Below, piece by piece: positions 21,009 to 30,191 of a stretch of 64,000 nucleotides of DNA. The notes under the pieces are model-generated. The model ran no database searches and had not been told where the DNA came from. It saw only the letters and a program-made list of their open reading frames with translations. Source of the stretch: JALYUA01 sp038229875. GTDB taxonomy: Bacteria > Acidobacteriota > Thermoanaerobaculia > UBA5066 > Gp7-AA6. The stretch is taken from positions 1 to 64,000 of the forward strand of contig JBBROA010000003.1 in assembly GCA_038229875.1 (NCBI GenBank). The letters run 5' to 3'. Made by a program: the position numbers and the translations under genes. Position 1 is the first letter of the stretch; the number at the start of each line of letters is the position of its first letter.

Positions 21009-22235
21009 ATGACCAGGAAGAAAAAGCGGTTTATGTGGGCCGGCGCCATCGCCGTTCTGCTCGCGGCGGCAGGCATCATCGCCGCCCGCGGGCGCGATAA
21101 GGCCGATCCCAAGGCTCAGAGCAGCCCGTTCCGGCTCGGGAAGGTCCAGGCGGAGGACCTCCAGGTGAGCGTCCGAGAGGTCGGCGTCGTCGATCCCGAG
21201 ACGAAGGTGGACGTCAAATCGGCGGTGTCCGGACGCGTCATCTCCCTTCGCGTGCGCGACGGCGCGGTCGTCAAGGCCGGCGACATGCTCGCCGAGATCG
21301 AGCCCGACGTGAACCAGGCGCAATCGCTCTCCGATACGCAGGCCGGCCTGACCTCCGCGGAGCTCAAGCTGAAAGACGCCGACCGCCAGTTCGCGAGCCA
21401 GAAAGCGCTTTACGAGCAGGGTCTGCTCGGGAAGGACGGCTTCAAGGAAGTCTCCAACCTTCATGAGCAGGCCGTCGAGACGCTGCGCGCCGCCCGGATG
21501 CGGTACCAGATCGTCGAAGACCGCGGGATTCCGATCTCCGGCAACGCCGCGTCGCAGAAGGCGCGCGTGACCGCGCCGATGAGCGGCGTGGTCATCAAGA
21601 AAGGCGTCGAGCTCGGCGAGACCGTGACGTCCGGCGTTTCCTCCTTCAACGCGGGCACGGTCCTCTTCACCGTGGCGGACCTGAAGTCCCTGCTCATCCG
21701 GGTGAACCTGAACGAGGTGGACATCGCCAAGGTGCACGTCGGACAGCCCGTCCGGATCACCCTCGACGCCTATCCGCAGAAAGTCTTCACGGGGAAGGTG
21801 CGGTTCGTCGCGCCCGCCGCCAAGCTCGTCGAGAAGATCAAGGTCTTCGAGGTCGAGGTCGCGCTCGACGAGCTCGGCGATTCCTTCAAAACCGGGATGA
21901 GCGCGAACGTCGAGATCCTCGGCGAGAAGCGCGACAAGGCCGTTTCGATCCCGCTCGAAGCGCTTCAGAAGAGAGACGGCAAGACGGTCGTCTATCGCCT
22001 GAAGCCCGCGCTGAAACCGCAGCAGCTCGCCGCCGCCAAAGATGCCCTGAGCGGCCGCAACAAGTTCATCTGGCTTTCGGATCACTGGAAAGAGTATTTC
22101 GATGCGGTCCCCGTCTCCGCCGGGATCGCGACACTGGAGCGCGTCGAAGTGCTGGCGGGCGTCAAGGCCGGCCAGCAGGTCGCGCTCGAAGACCCCTCGA
22201 AGAAGAAGGTGGAGAAGGACGACGATAACGACTGA
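21009..22235 (+). CDS. Periplasmic adaptor (HlyD/MacA family) of ABC efflux system
   Basis: 408 residues; ATG at 21009 behind AGAGGAAG. An N-terminal membrane anchor (~9-25, WAGAIAVLLAAAGIIAA) follows a Lys/Arg run. Lipoyl-like half motifs flank a coiled-coil hairpin: GRVISLRVRDGAVVKAGDML, helices SDTQAGLTSAELKLKDADRQ, then KARVTAPMSGVVIKKGVELG. A beta-barrel domain follows (VRITLDAYPQKVFTGKVRFV). It would link the inner-membrane transporter encoded downstream to an outer-membrane channel. First gene of a four-gene operon (21009-25590); no TolC-like gene is adjacent. Confidence 0.92.
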   Translation: MTRKKKRFMWAGAIAVLLAAAGIIAARGRDKADPKAQSSPFRLGKVQAEDLQVSVREVGVVDPETKVDVKSAVSGRVISLRVRDGAVVKAGDMLAEIEPDVNQAQSLSDTQAGLTSAELKLKDADRQFASQKALYEQGLLGKDGFKEVSNLHEQAVETLRAARMRYQIVEDRGIPISGNAASQKARVTAPMSGVVIKKGVELGETVTSGVSSFNAGTVLFTVADLKSLLIRVNLNEVDIAKVHVGQPVRITLDAYPQKVFTGKVRFVAPAAKLVEKIKVFEVEVALDELGDSFKTGMSANVEILGEKRDKAVSIPLEALQKRDGKTVVYRLKPALKPQQLAAAKDALSGRNKFIWLSDHWKEYFDAVPVSAGIATLERVEVLAGVKAGQQVALEDPSKKKVEKDDDND

Positions 22236-22345
22236 TTCGGCTGGCAGCTGGCCGCTGTCACTGTCAGTTCTCAGCTCTGAGTCCGCCCGCCGAGCCGGTC
22301 CGCGCCGGCGCGTCAGGTAAGTCCCGGAAGCGCGCGAGGAAACCC

Positions 22346-23032
22346 ATGCAGCCCATCATCCAGACATCGAACCTGACCAAGACCTACGGCACCAATGGCG
22401 CCGCGGTCCATGCGCTCCGCGGCATCGACCTCGAGGTCGGCCGCGGCGAGTTCGTCGCGCTGATCGGTCCCTCCGGGTCGGGCAAGTCGACGCTCATGGC
22501 GATTCTCGGCTGCCTGGACCTGCCGACCTCCGGAACGTACGCGCTCGACGGACGGCGCGTCGAGGGTCTCTCAGGAATCGAGCTCGCGCAGCTGCGCAAC
22601 GAGAAGATCGGGTTCGTCTTCCAGCAGTACAACCTGCTGCCGAAGGCGTCCGTGCGCCGCAACGTCGAGCTGCCGATGCTCTACGCGGGTATTCCGCGCA
22701 AGGAGCGCCGGGAGCGGGCGATGCAGCTGCTCGAGAAGGTCGGGATCGGTGAGAAGTCCGAGCGGCTGCCTGCGGTGCTCTCCGGCGGACAGCGCCAGCG
22801 CGTTGCCGTTGCGCGGGCGCTCGCGAACCACCCCGCGCTTCTTCTCGCCGACGAGCCCACGGGCGCGCTCGATTCTAAGACGGGACACGAAGTCCTCGAG
22901 CTCTTTTCCGAGCTGCACGGGCAGGGGAACACGATCATCATCGTCACCCACGACCTCGCCATCGCGAAGATGGCCAGCCGGCAGGTCGAGATCCACGACG
23001 GCCTGATCGCCACGGCCGAGCAGGTCGCGTAG
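22346..23032 (+). CDS. MacB/LolD-type ABC transporter ATPase
   Basis: 228 residues. Walker A GPSGSGKST (~43-51), Q-loop in VFQQYNLLPK, signature LSGGQRQRVAVARAL, Walker B LLLADEPTGALD, and H-loop VTHD are all present. Typical length for the MacB/LolD class, whose permeases carry a large periplasmic domain. Two permeases follow. It powers conformational change of the efflux or lipoprotein-handling complex at the inner membrane. Confidence 0.95.
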   Translation: MQPIIQTSNLTKTYGTNGAAVHALRGIDLEVGRGEFVALIGPSGSGKSTLMAILGCLDLPTSGTYALDGRRVEGLSGIELAQLRNEKIGFVFQQYNLLPKASVRRNVELPMLYAGIPRKERRERAMQLLEKVGIGEKSERLPAVLSGGQRQRVAVARALANHPALLLADEPTGALDSKTGHEVLELFSELHGQGNTIIIVTHDLAIAKMASRQVEIHDGLIATAEQVA

Positions 23033-23039
23033 GAGCATC

Positions 23040-24287
23040 GTGGCCACCGGAAAACTCGTCGAGCGGGTCCGCAACGCCTGGGCGGAGATGCGCGAAAACC
23101 TCGGGCGCTCGACCCTGCAGTCGCTCGGCGTGATGCTCGGCGTCGCATCCGTGCTCGGCGGTTTTTCGATCACCGACAGCATGCGGCAGCGGTCGAAGCA
23201 GCTCTACATCCGCATGGGAGGGCTCGACAAGTTAAACGTCCAGCCGTCCGCCGTCATCAAGGAAGGCAGCCCGACCGCGCTCCAGATGGCGAACCTCGGG
23301 TTGCGCAACGCGGATGCGGACCAGGGGCGGGACCTCGACTCCAAAGCGGTCAGCGGCGTCGCCGTGCAGAAGTTCGCGCGCGCCCGGGTCCGCTCGGCGT
23401 ACGCGGACCAGGAGCGGGACATTCGCGGGATCGGCGGGGACTTTCTCGCCACGGACGGGTACGAAGTCGGCCGCGGCCGCGATTTCACCGCGGAGGACTA
23501 CGCGGCCGGCGCGCCGGTCGCCATCCTCGGCACAGAAGCCTTGAACGTGTTCTTTCCCAACGGAGACGCGATCGGGAAAACAATCCGCATCGGCGACGTT
23601 CCCGTCACGGTGGTCGGCGTACTCCGGGAGCGGGTCTTCCATTTTCGCAAGTCGAACCGCAACATGTTCCGCCGGCGCAATCGGATCATCGCCGTGCCGA
23701 CGAGCCTCGTGACGCGGCGTTTCGAAGGGGACCAGTACCGTCGCGCCGACCGTGTGACGTTCCGGATCCGCGACTTCGACGCGATGGCGATGTTCTCGAA
23801 GAGCCTCGGCTCGATGCTCAAGGCGAACCACCGGCAGCAGGACGATTTTCGCCTCGACGATGTCGCGGCGCGGGTGAAGAAGGAACAGAGCCAGAGCGAC
23901 GCTTACAACATCATCTTCATGCTGTCGGGCGTGCTGTCGCTGATCGGCGGCGGCATGGTCAACGTGAACATCCAGATGGCGACGCTCAAGGAGCGCATCC
24001 GGGAGGTCGGCGTCAAGATGGCGATCGGCGCCTCGGGCCGCGAGGTGTTCAAGGGCTTCATGGTCGAGGCCCTGCTCTTGACCGGCGCCGGGTCGCTCGT
24101 CGGGCTCGTCATGGGAGTAGGGTTCTCGAAGATCATCACCTACTCGATCGGCGTGCCGCTCCACATGGATGCGAAGAGCTTCCTCGCCGCGTATGTCATG
24201 GCCGCCGTTTTCGGGTTCGTCTTCGCCCTGTTCCCGGCGCTCAAGGCGAGCCGCCTGTCTCCGATGGAAGCTCTTCGCTATGAGTAG
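23040..24287 (+). CDS. MacB-type ABC permease 1
   Basis: 415 residues, GTG start at 23040, 7 bp after the ATPase stop. First helix ~25-45 (LGVMLGVASVLGGFSIT), a large periplasmic MacB_PCD domain (~46-275, with GIGGDFLATDGYEVGRGRDF and VAILGTEALNVFFPNGDAIG), then three helices of the FtsX domain (from ~290, IIFMLSGVLSLIGGGMVNVN). It ends with the characteristic ALFPALKASRLSPMEALRYE. The substrate is unknown. Confidence 0.92.
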   Translation: MATGKLVERVRNAWAEMRENLGRSTLQSLGVMLGVASVLGGFSITDSMRQRSKQLYIRMGGLDKLNVQPSAVIKEGSPTALQMANLGLRNADADQGRDLDSKAVSGVAVQKFARARVRSAYADQERDIRGIGGDFLATDGYEVGRGRDFTAEDYAAGAPVAILGTEALNVFFPNGDAIGKTIRIGDVPVTVVGVLRERVFHFRKSNRNMFRRRNRIIAVPTSLVTRRFEGDQYRRADRVTFRIRDFDAMAMFSKSLGSMLKANHRQQDDFRLDDVAARVKKEQSQSDAYNIIFMLSGVLSLIGGGMVNVNIQMATLKERIREVGVKMAIGASGREVFKGFMVEALLLTGAGSLVGLVMGVGFSKIITYSIGVPLHMDAKSFLAAYVMAAVFGFVFALFPALKASRLSPMEALRYE

Positions 24288-25590
24288 CGAGCGCGTCACG
24301 GCGGGGGCGGTGGCCATACCCGCGCCTCTCCAGGAGGCCGGCTCCCGGCGGCTGTCCATCTCCGCGCACCTGGCGCTCTACGGAGAGGTGATACGCGGAG
24401 GGCTGATCGAGCTGTGGGCGCACAAGCTCCGCTCGATCCTCACGCTGACCCTTCTCATGCTCGGCGTCTTCGCGCTCGTCGTCATGACGTCTGTGATGGA
24501 CGGCATCATGGACAAGATCTCCACCGGATTCTCGGGCATGAGCTGGGACGGCACGTTGATGCTCGTCCCGAAGGCTCCCGAAACGACCGACGACCAGAAG
24601 CGGTTCGCCATGAGCCCGGGGTTCCGTTACGAAGACCTTCCGCGGCTGACCGCGCCCAATGACAAGGTGCTCGCGTTCATTCCCCGGGCCAGCAGGCGGT
24701 CCGCGACGCGCATCTCGGGCGGGACGGAGCGGATCTTCGTCAACGGCGTTCCATTCGATTACGGCAAGTGGATGAACCGTCCGATCGGGCTGGGCCGCGG
24801 GTTGACGGAGGACGACCAGCGGCGGCGCTCCACCGTCGCCGTGGTCGGCGCGACGCTCGCTTCGAAGCTTTTCGGCGGGTCCGATCCCGTCGGCCGGGAC
24901 GTCCTGGTGGAAGGGATTCCCTTCCGCGTCGTCGGCGTGCAGGCGAAGGGGCAGATCTTCTCGGACGAGAACTGGCAGGACGCGAACGGGATCTCGATTC
25001 CGCTCGAGACTTACATGGACCGGATGGATTCCGAGCACAAGCTCACACAGCTCTCCGTGAAACTGAAAAACAAGAAGGACCTGGGCGAGCTGTCGACGGT
25101 CATGGTCAGCCGCGCGCGGCAGGCGCACCACGGGATCGAGGACACCGAGGTGAAGGACCTCGAGGCGGAGCTCGCGCGTTCGTACCAGCAGTTCTTGAAC
25201 CAGATCTTCGGCTGGAAGGTCGTCCTGATGAGCCTCGCCGCGACCGTGCTGCTCGTCGGCGGAGTCGGCGTGCTGTCGGTCATGATGATCTCGTTCTCGG
25301 ACCGCCGGTTCGAGATCGGCCTGCGCAAGGCCATGGGCGCGTCGGACTCCGAGATCCTGATCCAGTTTCTGCTCGAAGCGTGCGTCCTCGCCGCCCTGGG
25401 CGCGACTCTCGGCACTTTCTCGGGCGCGGTCGTGTGCAAGGCCCTCTCGGCGAGCTTCCCTTACGGCCTGGTGGTGAACCCCGTCGGCCTGATCGTCGCC
25501 TGGGCAATCGCGCTCGTGCTCGCCATGACTTTCGGCATGTATCCGGCAGTCCGCGCGGCGCGCCTCTCCCCGATGGAGGCGATGAGGTAG
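24280..25590 (+). CDS. MacB-type ABC permease 2
   Basis: 436 residues; ATG at 24280 lies inside the end of permease 1 (8-bp overlap), and the earlier in-frame start is rejected because it sits inside that gene. Same architecture: first helix ILTLTLLMLGVFALVVMTSV (~60-80), a periplasmic domain with RISGGTERIFVNGVPFDYGK, and FtsX helices from VVLMSLAATVLLVGGVGVLS. Ends YPAVRAARLSPMEAMR. The two permeases probably form a heterodimer with the ATPase. Confidence 0.92.
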   Translation: MSSERVTAGAVAIPAPLQEAGSRRLSISAHLALYGEVIRGGLIELWAHKLRSILTLTLLMLGVFALVVMTSVMDGIMDKISTGFSGMSWDGTLMLVPKAPETTDDQKRFAMSPGFRYEDLPRLTAPNDKVLAFIPRASRRSATRISGGTERIFVNGVPFDYGKWMNRPIGLGRGLTEDDQRRRSTVAVVGATLASKLFGGSDPVGRDVLVEGIPFRVVGVQAKGQIFSDENWQDANGISIPLETYMDRMDSEHKLTQLSVKLKNKKDLGELSTVMVSRARQAHHGIEDTEVKDLEAELARSYQQFLNQIFGWKVVLMSLAATVLLVGGVGVLSVMMISFSDRRFEIGLRKAMGASDSEILIQFLLEACVLAALGATLGTFSGAVVCKALSASFPYGLVVNPVGLIVAWAIALVLAMTFGMYPAVRAARLSPMEAMR

Positions 25591-25614
25591 GGCCGCCACC
25601 ATCTCGACTGAAGC

Positions 25615-25648
25615 GCAGCCCCCCTCTCCCCGCGCGCCGGGGAGAGGA
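25615..25648. repeat. GC-rich palindrome (CCTCTCCCCGCG family)
   Basis: CCCCTCTCCCCGCGCGCCGGGGAGAGG folds as a near-perfect hairpin right after the transporter operon and may end its transcript. Relatives occur at ~12296-12390 (two copies), ~14505-14530, ~36722-36746 and ~62555-62580. Confidence 0.65.
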
Positions 25649-25729
25649 AGACGCCCGGCGAAAAAACTTCCTACGAACTAATTCGTAAGCACCCTAACCT
25701 TGGTCGTTTACCAGCGTCTAAGCACGGTA

Positions 25730-27988
25730 GTGGGAACCCGAACCGCGCGGCGGAATCTCGTGCTCTTGATTCTTCTCTACATCCTGGCTCTGTGGCTGGC
25801 TACCACGGCCCTCCACGCGCAGGAAGCGGAGACGATCCACATCACGCGCGCCGCCGGCCCGATCACGGTCGACGCCGACCTCTCCGACCCCGGCTGGAAG
25901 AACGCGACCCGTCTGGAAACCTGGTACGAGACTAATCCCGGCGACAACGTCCCGCCGAAGGTCAAGAACGTCGGATATCTGACCTACGACGACCGCTTCT
26001 TCTACGCGGCGTTCGAATTTTCGGACCCGGACCCCTCGAAGATCCGAGCCCCTTACGCGGACCGGGATCAGATCGGGAGCGCTCTCGATTACGGCGGGGT
26101 CATCATCAACCCGCGCAACGACGGCCGGAGCGGCATCCTGTTTCTCGCGAACCCGCGCGGCGTCCAGTACGACGCGGTCAGCGACGATTTTTCCGGCGAG
26201 GACAACTCCCCCGACTTCTACTGGGACTCGGCGGCGAAGATCACGGCCGATGGATGGATCCTCGAGATGCGGATCCCATTCTCCTCCCTGCGCTATTCGA
26301 AGGGCGACCCGCAGACCTGGGCGATCATGTTGTACCGCAACTATCCGAGGCAGTTCCGTTATCAGCTCTTCACTTCGCGCCTTCCCCGCGGGTCGAGCTG
26401 CTTCCTCTGCCACTGCGCCCCTCTGACGGGTCTCTCCGGGCTTCCGTCGGGCGGCCACATCGTGGTGGCGCCGTACGCGACGTTCAAGGAAGAGGGCGTC
26501 CCCCGCGGTGAGTCCGGCTCGCCGCTTCTCAACAAACCGGGACGTGGGGACGGAGGCGTCGACGCGAAGTGGAACCCGAACGAGAACACGGCGATCGACG
26601 CGACGGTCAATCCGGATTTCTCGCAGGTGGAGTCGGATGTCGCGAAGATCGGCGCCAATGAGCGCTTCGCCCTGAATTTCCCGGAGAAGCGCCCGTTCTT
26701 TCTGGAAGGCATCGAGCTCTTCTCGACTCCGATACCCGCCGTGTACACCCGCAGCATCACGTCGCCGCGGTGGGGAGCGCGAGCGACCGGCAAGATGGGC
26801 GATACCGGGTACACGGTGCTCGTCGCCGAGGATCGCGGGGGCGGCAGCGTCATCCTCCCCGGCCCGAACGGCTCCGACTTCGCCGACCAGGATTTCCAGT
26901 CGTTCGTCGGAATCGGCCGGGTGCGACAGAACATCGGGAAGTCCTTCGTCAGCTTTCTCGCGACGGACCGCGAGATTTCCGGCGGCGGATACAACCGCGT
27001 TTACGGGCCCGATTTTCAGTGGCGGCCGAACGACCACGAGACCGTCACGGGCCAGTTTCTCCTCAGCAACACGAAAACTCCCGATCGTCCGGATCTGACT
27101 CCGGATTGGACAGGTCGCCGGCTCGATTCGCACGCGGCGGACATCTGGTATCAGCACAACGACCCGCACTGGGACTGGTTCACCGAGTATCAGGACTTCG
27201 GCGACGCCTTTCGCGCGGAGGACGGATTCGTGCCGCAGGTCGGCTACCGGCACAACTACGCCGAAAGCGGTTACACCACACGGCCGAAAGGAATCTTCAG
27301 CCGGTTTCGCCGCTTCGTCCAGGCGGAATACTCCGCGGACACGGAGCACAACCTGATCTTCCGGGACGTCTCCGGCGGGATCGAGCTCGACGGCCGCTGG
27401 AATTCGATGTCGCGGTTTCGGCTCGCGTTCGATCGCGTCCGGAGCGGCACGAAGGACATCCCGCGGCGGCAGCTTCTCTTCAACATTCAGTTCGCGCCGT
27501 CCGGGGCCATCTCGGGAATCACGCTTTCTGGATTCGTCGGAGAGGAAGTCGACTTCGCGAACTCCCGCGGCGGACGCGGCGCAAACCTCGTCCTCGCGGC
27601 CACGGTCCGCCCGACGGACCACCTTGCGCTTGCCGCCAATGGGGCGCTCCGCTGGCTCGACGTGACACCGGAAGCAGGCGGGTCGCGCGAGCGCCTGTTC
27701 ACCGCGAAGATCGCCCGGCTGAAGGCGACCTACACCTTCAACTCGAAGGCGTTCTTCCGCGCCATCGCGCAGTACGTCCGGACGAATCGTAACGTTTCCC
27801 TCTACCGATCCTCCGTCGACGCGAGCGATGGATCGCTCACGGGATCCGCCCTGTTCGCGTACAAGCTCAACTGGCAGTCGGTGTTGTTCATCGGCTACGG
27901 GGACAATCGCACGCTGTCGGAGACCAACACGTTCGAGAGGCGTGACCGGCAGTTCTTCCTGAAGGTCTCGTACGCCTTCCAGCGCTAA
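25730..27988 (+). CDS. DUF5916 outer-membrane protein with CBM9-like N-terminal domain
   Basis: About 752 residues. GTG at 25730 gives a clean signal peptide (ARRNLVLLILLYILALWLAT ending ALHAQ); a TTG at 25700 is the longer alternative. Residues ~40-230 are a CBM9-like beta sandwich (ITVDADLSDPGWKNATRLET, then WILEMRIPFSSLRYSKGD). The rest is a DUF5916 beta-barrel with many strand-turn repeats ending FLKVSYAFQR, a terminal aromatic/Arg as in outer-membrane barrels. Family members are exported in Gram-negative bacteria and thought to act in polymer or metal-associated uptake; the role is unproven. CFLCHC includes a CxxCH pattern. Alone on its transcript. Confidence 0.85.
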   Translation: MGTRTARRNLVLLILLYILALWLATTALHAQEAETIHITRAAGPITVDADLSDPGWKNATRLETWYETNPGDNVPPKVKNVGYLTYDDRFFYAAFEFSDPDPSKIRAPYADRDQIGSALDYGGVIINPRNDGRSGILFLANPRGVQYDAVSDDFSGEDNSPDFYWDSAAKITADGWILEMRIPFSSLRYSKGDPQTWAIMLYRNYPRQFRYQLFTSRLPRGSSCFLCHCAPLTGLSGLPSGGHIVVAPYATFKEEGVPRGESGSPLLNKPGRGDGGVDAKWNPNENTAIDATVNPDFSQVESDVAKIGANERFALNFPEKRPFFLEGIELFSTPIPAVYTRSITSPRWGARATGKMGDTGYTVLVAEDRGGGSVILPGPNGSDFADQDFQSFVGIGRVRQNIGKSFVSFLATDREISGGGYNRVYGPDFQWRPNDHETVTGQFLLSNTKTPDRPDLTPDWTGRRLDSHAADIWYQHNDPHWDWFTEYQDFGDAFRAEDGFVPQVGYRHNYAESGYTTRPKGIFSRFRRFVQAEYSADTEHNLIFRDVSGGIELDGRWNSMSRFRLAFDRVRSGTKDIPRRQLLFNIQFAPSGAISGITLSGFVGEEVDFANSRGGRGANLVLAATVRPTDHLALAANGALRWLDVTPEAGGSRERLFTAKIARLKATYTFNSKAFFRAIAQYVRTNRNVSLYRSSVDASDGSLTGSALFAYKLNWQSVLFIGYGDNRTLSETNTFERRDRQFFLKVSYAFQR

Positions 27989-28012
27989 CCCGCCGGCGGA
28001 GCCGGGAGGTTC

Positions 28013-29626
28013 CTATTTGCGGGAGCCGTGGTTGTTCGCGAAGACCTGCGTGATCTCGGCGCCGAAGAAGAGGATCAGGCCCGAGTAATACGTCCAGAGA
28101 AGCACGACGACGAGCGATCCCGCGCCCCCGTAGGGACCCGAGATCCGCCCGAGATAGAGGCCGATCAGGAACTGACCGAGCACGAAGAGAATCGACGTGA
28201 TCCCGGAACCGATCCACACGTCCCGCCACGCAATCTTCGCGTCCGGAAGGAACTTGAAGATCAGCGCGAACAGCAGACCGACGACCGCCCAGGAGAGGAG
28301 CGCGTGCAGCGCGCCGAAGAGAAACGTGACCTCCTCGCCCGCCTTCTTTCCGACGGCGGAAAGCGCCGCGGAGACGGCGAGTGAAACCAGGAGGAGAAAT
28401 CCCGTCCCGAGCACCATCGCGAGCGAGAGGAATCGGGACCGGATCATGTTCCAGATCCCGCCCGTCTGCTTCTCCGGCACTCCCCAGATCTTGTTGAGCA
28501 TCTGCTGGAGGTACCCGAACACCCCTCCGGCGCCCAGCAGCAGCGTCGCGACTCCGAGGATGGTTGCGATGATCCCGCTCGCAGGTTTGCTCGCCTGCTG
28601 CATGAGAGAGCCGACCGTCGCGGCCGCCTGGGGTCCGACGAGCTGCCCGATCTGACCCAGCATGCGCTGCCGAACTTCGTCTTTACCGAAGAGGAGCCCC
28701 GCGACCGCGACGATGATCAGCAGGAGCGGCGCGAGCGACAGCATCGTCGCGTAGGCGAGCGCCGCGCCGCGGGTCAGCGCTTCGTGCTTCTGGAAGTCCT
28801 TCGCCGCGTCCCGGAAAAGCCCCCATACGAACCCGAGACGTTCTTTCCACGTCGCGTGCTTCAACGCCTTGAGGGTGCCCTTTGCCTTCTGCTCGCCGGC
28901 CTCGTCGGAAGCCGGCGGCGGCTTCTTCTCGCCGGCTGCTTTCTTATTCCCCTCGAGCTTCGCCTTCGTGGAGGACGAAGAGTCCTCGTCGTTTTTCGCC
29001 CCGGACTTCCTGTCATCTTTCAGCCCGGCCTTCTTCTCATCTGACCCGGGTCGCCCCCGGAGCGTTCGCCCGCCTTCCTCCGCGTTATTGAGATCGTCAT
29101 CGTCGTCGCCGCGGGAGGCGTCTTCCGCCGCACGCCGGCCGCGGGCGAGAAGCCTCTCACCGCCTGCCGCGAGGGCCCGTCGCGCGATGGGAGACCGGAG
29201 GAGTGCGAACAGAAGGGTGATCGGGATTGGCCGCGGCCGATACTTCTTCACCTGACGGTCTGCCCGGCGGAACGAACGGCTCCATCGCGCGGCAACCGAT
29301 TCCGTGCGGTTCCGCATGACCCGCCGAACCAGCGCAGAGACGACCAGGCCGGCGCCCGCCACCGCCGCCGTGAGGCCCGCGAACTTGAGCCAGACTCCGC
29401 CGCGCTTTGTGAACCTCTCGACGTGGGAGCGCACGTCGGTCAAGTCGGCCGCGATCTGCGCCCGCTCCTTCTCTCCATCCTTGTCGAGCCGGGAGATGCG
29501 CTTGGACGGATCGGCCATGGCGTCCCGGATTGCAAGTTCCAAGCCGCCCTCCGTGGAATTCGACTCGAAAAAAGGTCGGACGGAAGTGTGTTCGCTCCCA
29601 TCCGGATCATCTTCGGGCGAACGCAT
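28013..29626 (-). CDS. YihY/UPF0761 membrane protein with long charged N-terminal extension
   Basis: 537 residues from ATG 29624-29626. The C-terminal ~290 residues match YihY (once called RNase BN): FQKHEALTRGAALAYATMLS, a helix-rich membrane core with six segments, and YYSGLILFFGAEITQVFANN. The first ~245 residues are unusual: a soluble helix (AQIAADLTDVRSHVERFTKR), one or two membrane helices (~70-90 and around SPIARRALAAGGERLL), then a low-complexity acidic/basic linker (RGDDDDDLNNAEEGG, SSSSTKAKLEGNKK). This looks like fusion of a PspA-anchor/DUF3618-like segment to YihY. Function of the family unknown. Confidence 0.82.
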   Translation of the reverse strand: MRSPEDDPDGSEHTSVRPFFESNSTEGGLELAIRDAMADPSKRISRLDKDGEKERAQIAADLTDVRSHVERFTKRGGVWLKFAGLTAAVAGAGLVVSALVRRVMRNRTESVAARWSRSFRRADRQVKKYRPRPIPITLLFALLRSPIARRALAAGGERLLARGRRAAEDASRGDDDDDLNNAEEGGRTLRGRPGSDEKKAGLKDDRKSGAKNDEDSSSSTKAKLEGNKKAAGEKKPPPASDEAGEQKAKGTLKALKHATWKERLGFVWGLFRDAAKDFQKHEALTRGAALAYATMLSLAPLLLIIVAVAGLLFGKDEVRQRMLGQIGQLVGPQAAATVGSLMQQASKPASGIIATILGVATLLLGAGGVFGYLQQMLNKIWGVPEKQTGGIWNMIRSRFLSLAMVLGTGFLLLVSLAVSAALSAVGKKAGEEVTFLFGALHALLSWAVVGLLFALIFKFLPDAKIAWRDVWIGSGITSILFVLGQFLIGLYLGRISGPYGGAGSLVVVLLWTYYSGLILFFGAEITQVFANNHGSRK

Positions 29627-29660
29627 AAGATTCGGTGGGTCAAGTCTCAAGGAGGACGCG

Positions 29661-30191
29661 ATGACGATTCGGAAAAGCGCCTCGTTCGCCCTTTGCCTTC
29701 TCTCTTCGCTGGTCGCGCTCGCGATCGACGGTTCGGCCCCCGGGGTTCGTTGGGCTGTGCCCCCCGGGTGGACCTCGCAAGCTCAGCGGCAGATGAGGGT
29801 CGCGACGTATTCGGTTCCCTCGAAGACGGAGCCGGGAGAGTGCGGAGTCTTTTATTTCGGGCAGGGAGGGGGAGGTTCGCTCGCCGAGAACATCGACCGC
29901 TGGGGAAAGCAGTTCGAGGGAGCGCCGCCTCCCACCACTTCCATCGAGACCGTCGATGGGATGCGGGTGCACCGCGTTCAGACTTCCGGCACGTACCTCT
30001 CCCCCGGCGGTCCGATGATGCAGTCGCAGGGAAAGAAGCCCGGCTACCGCCTCATGGGGGCGATCGTCGAAGGACCCGAGGGGCTCGTCTTCTTCAAATG
30101 CACCGGCCCGGCGGCTGCGATCTCCGCCGCGCAACCGGGGTTCGACGGGCTCGTCCGGTCGATGAAGAAAAGCACGGTCACGAAGGTGTGA
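29661..30191 (+). CDS. Exported protein of unknown function
   Basis: 176 residues, ATG at 29661 with AAGGAGG 6 bp upstream. Signal peptide ~1-24 (KSASFALCLLSSLVALAIDG). The mature domain begins VRWAVPPGWTSQAQRQMRVA and contains GECGVFYFGQGGGGSLAENI and ends FDGLVRSMKKST. This resembles the small secreted 'W-PPGW...' proteins that share a DUF1795/PsbP-like layout. It overlaps the convergent DUF72 gene by 14 bp. Confidence 0.7.
   Translation: MTIRKSASFALCLLSSLVALAIDGSAPGVRWAVPPGWTSQAQRQMRVATYSVPSKTEPGECGVFYFGQGGGGSLAENIDRWGKQFEGAPPPTTSIETVDGMRVHRVQTSGTYLSPGGPMMQSQGKKPGYRLMGAIVEGPEGLVFFKCTGPAAAISAAQPGFDGLVRSMKKSTVTKV

Noticed and set aside
26395..26425. c-type cytochrome from CFLCHC (CxxCH) in the DUF5916 protein
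   Set aside because: A single CxxCH in an otherwise CBM9/barrel protein without heme-protein context; noted but not called.
25718..27622. A 634-codon minus-strand frame opposite the DUF5916 gene
   Set aside because: Antisense shadow; low complexity, no start context, while the plus strand has a signal peptide and known domains.
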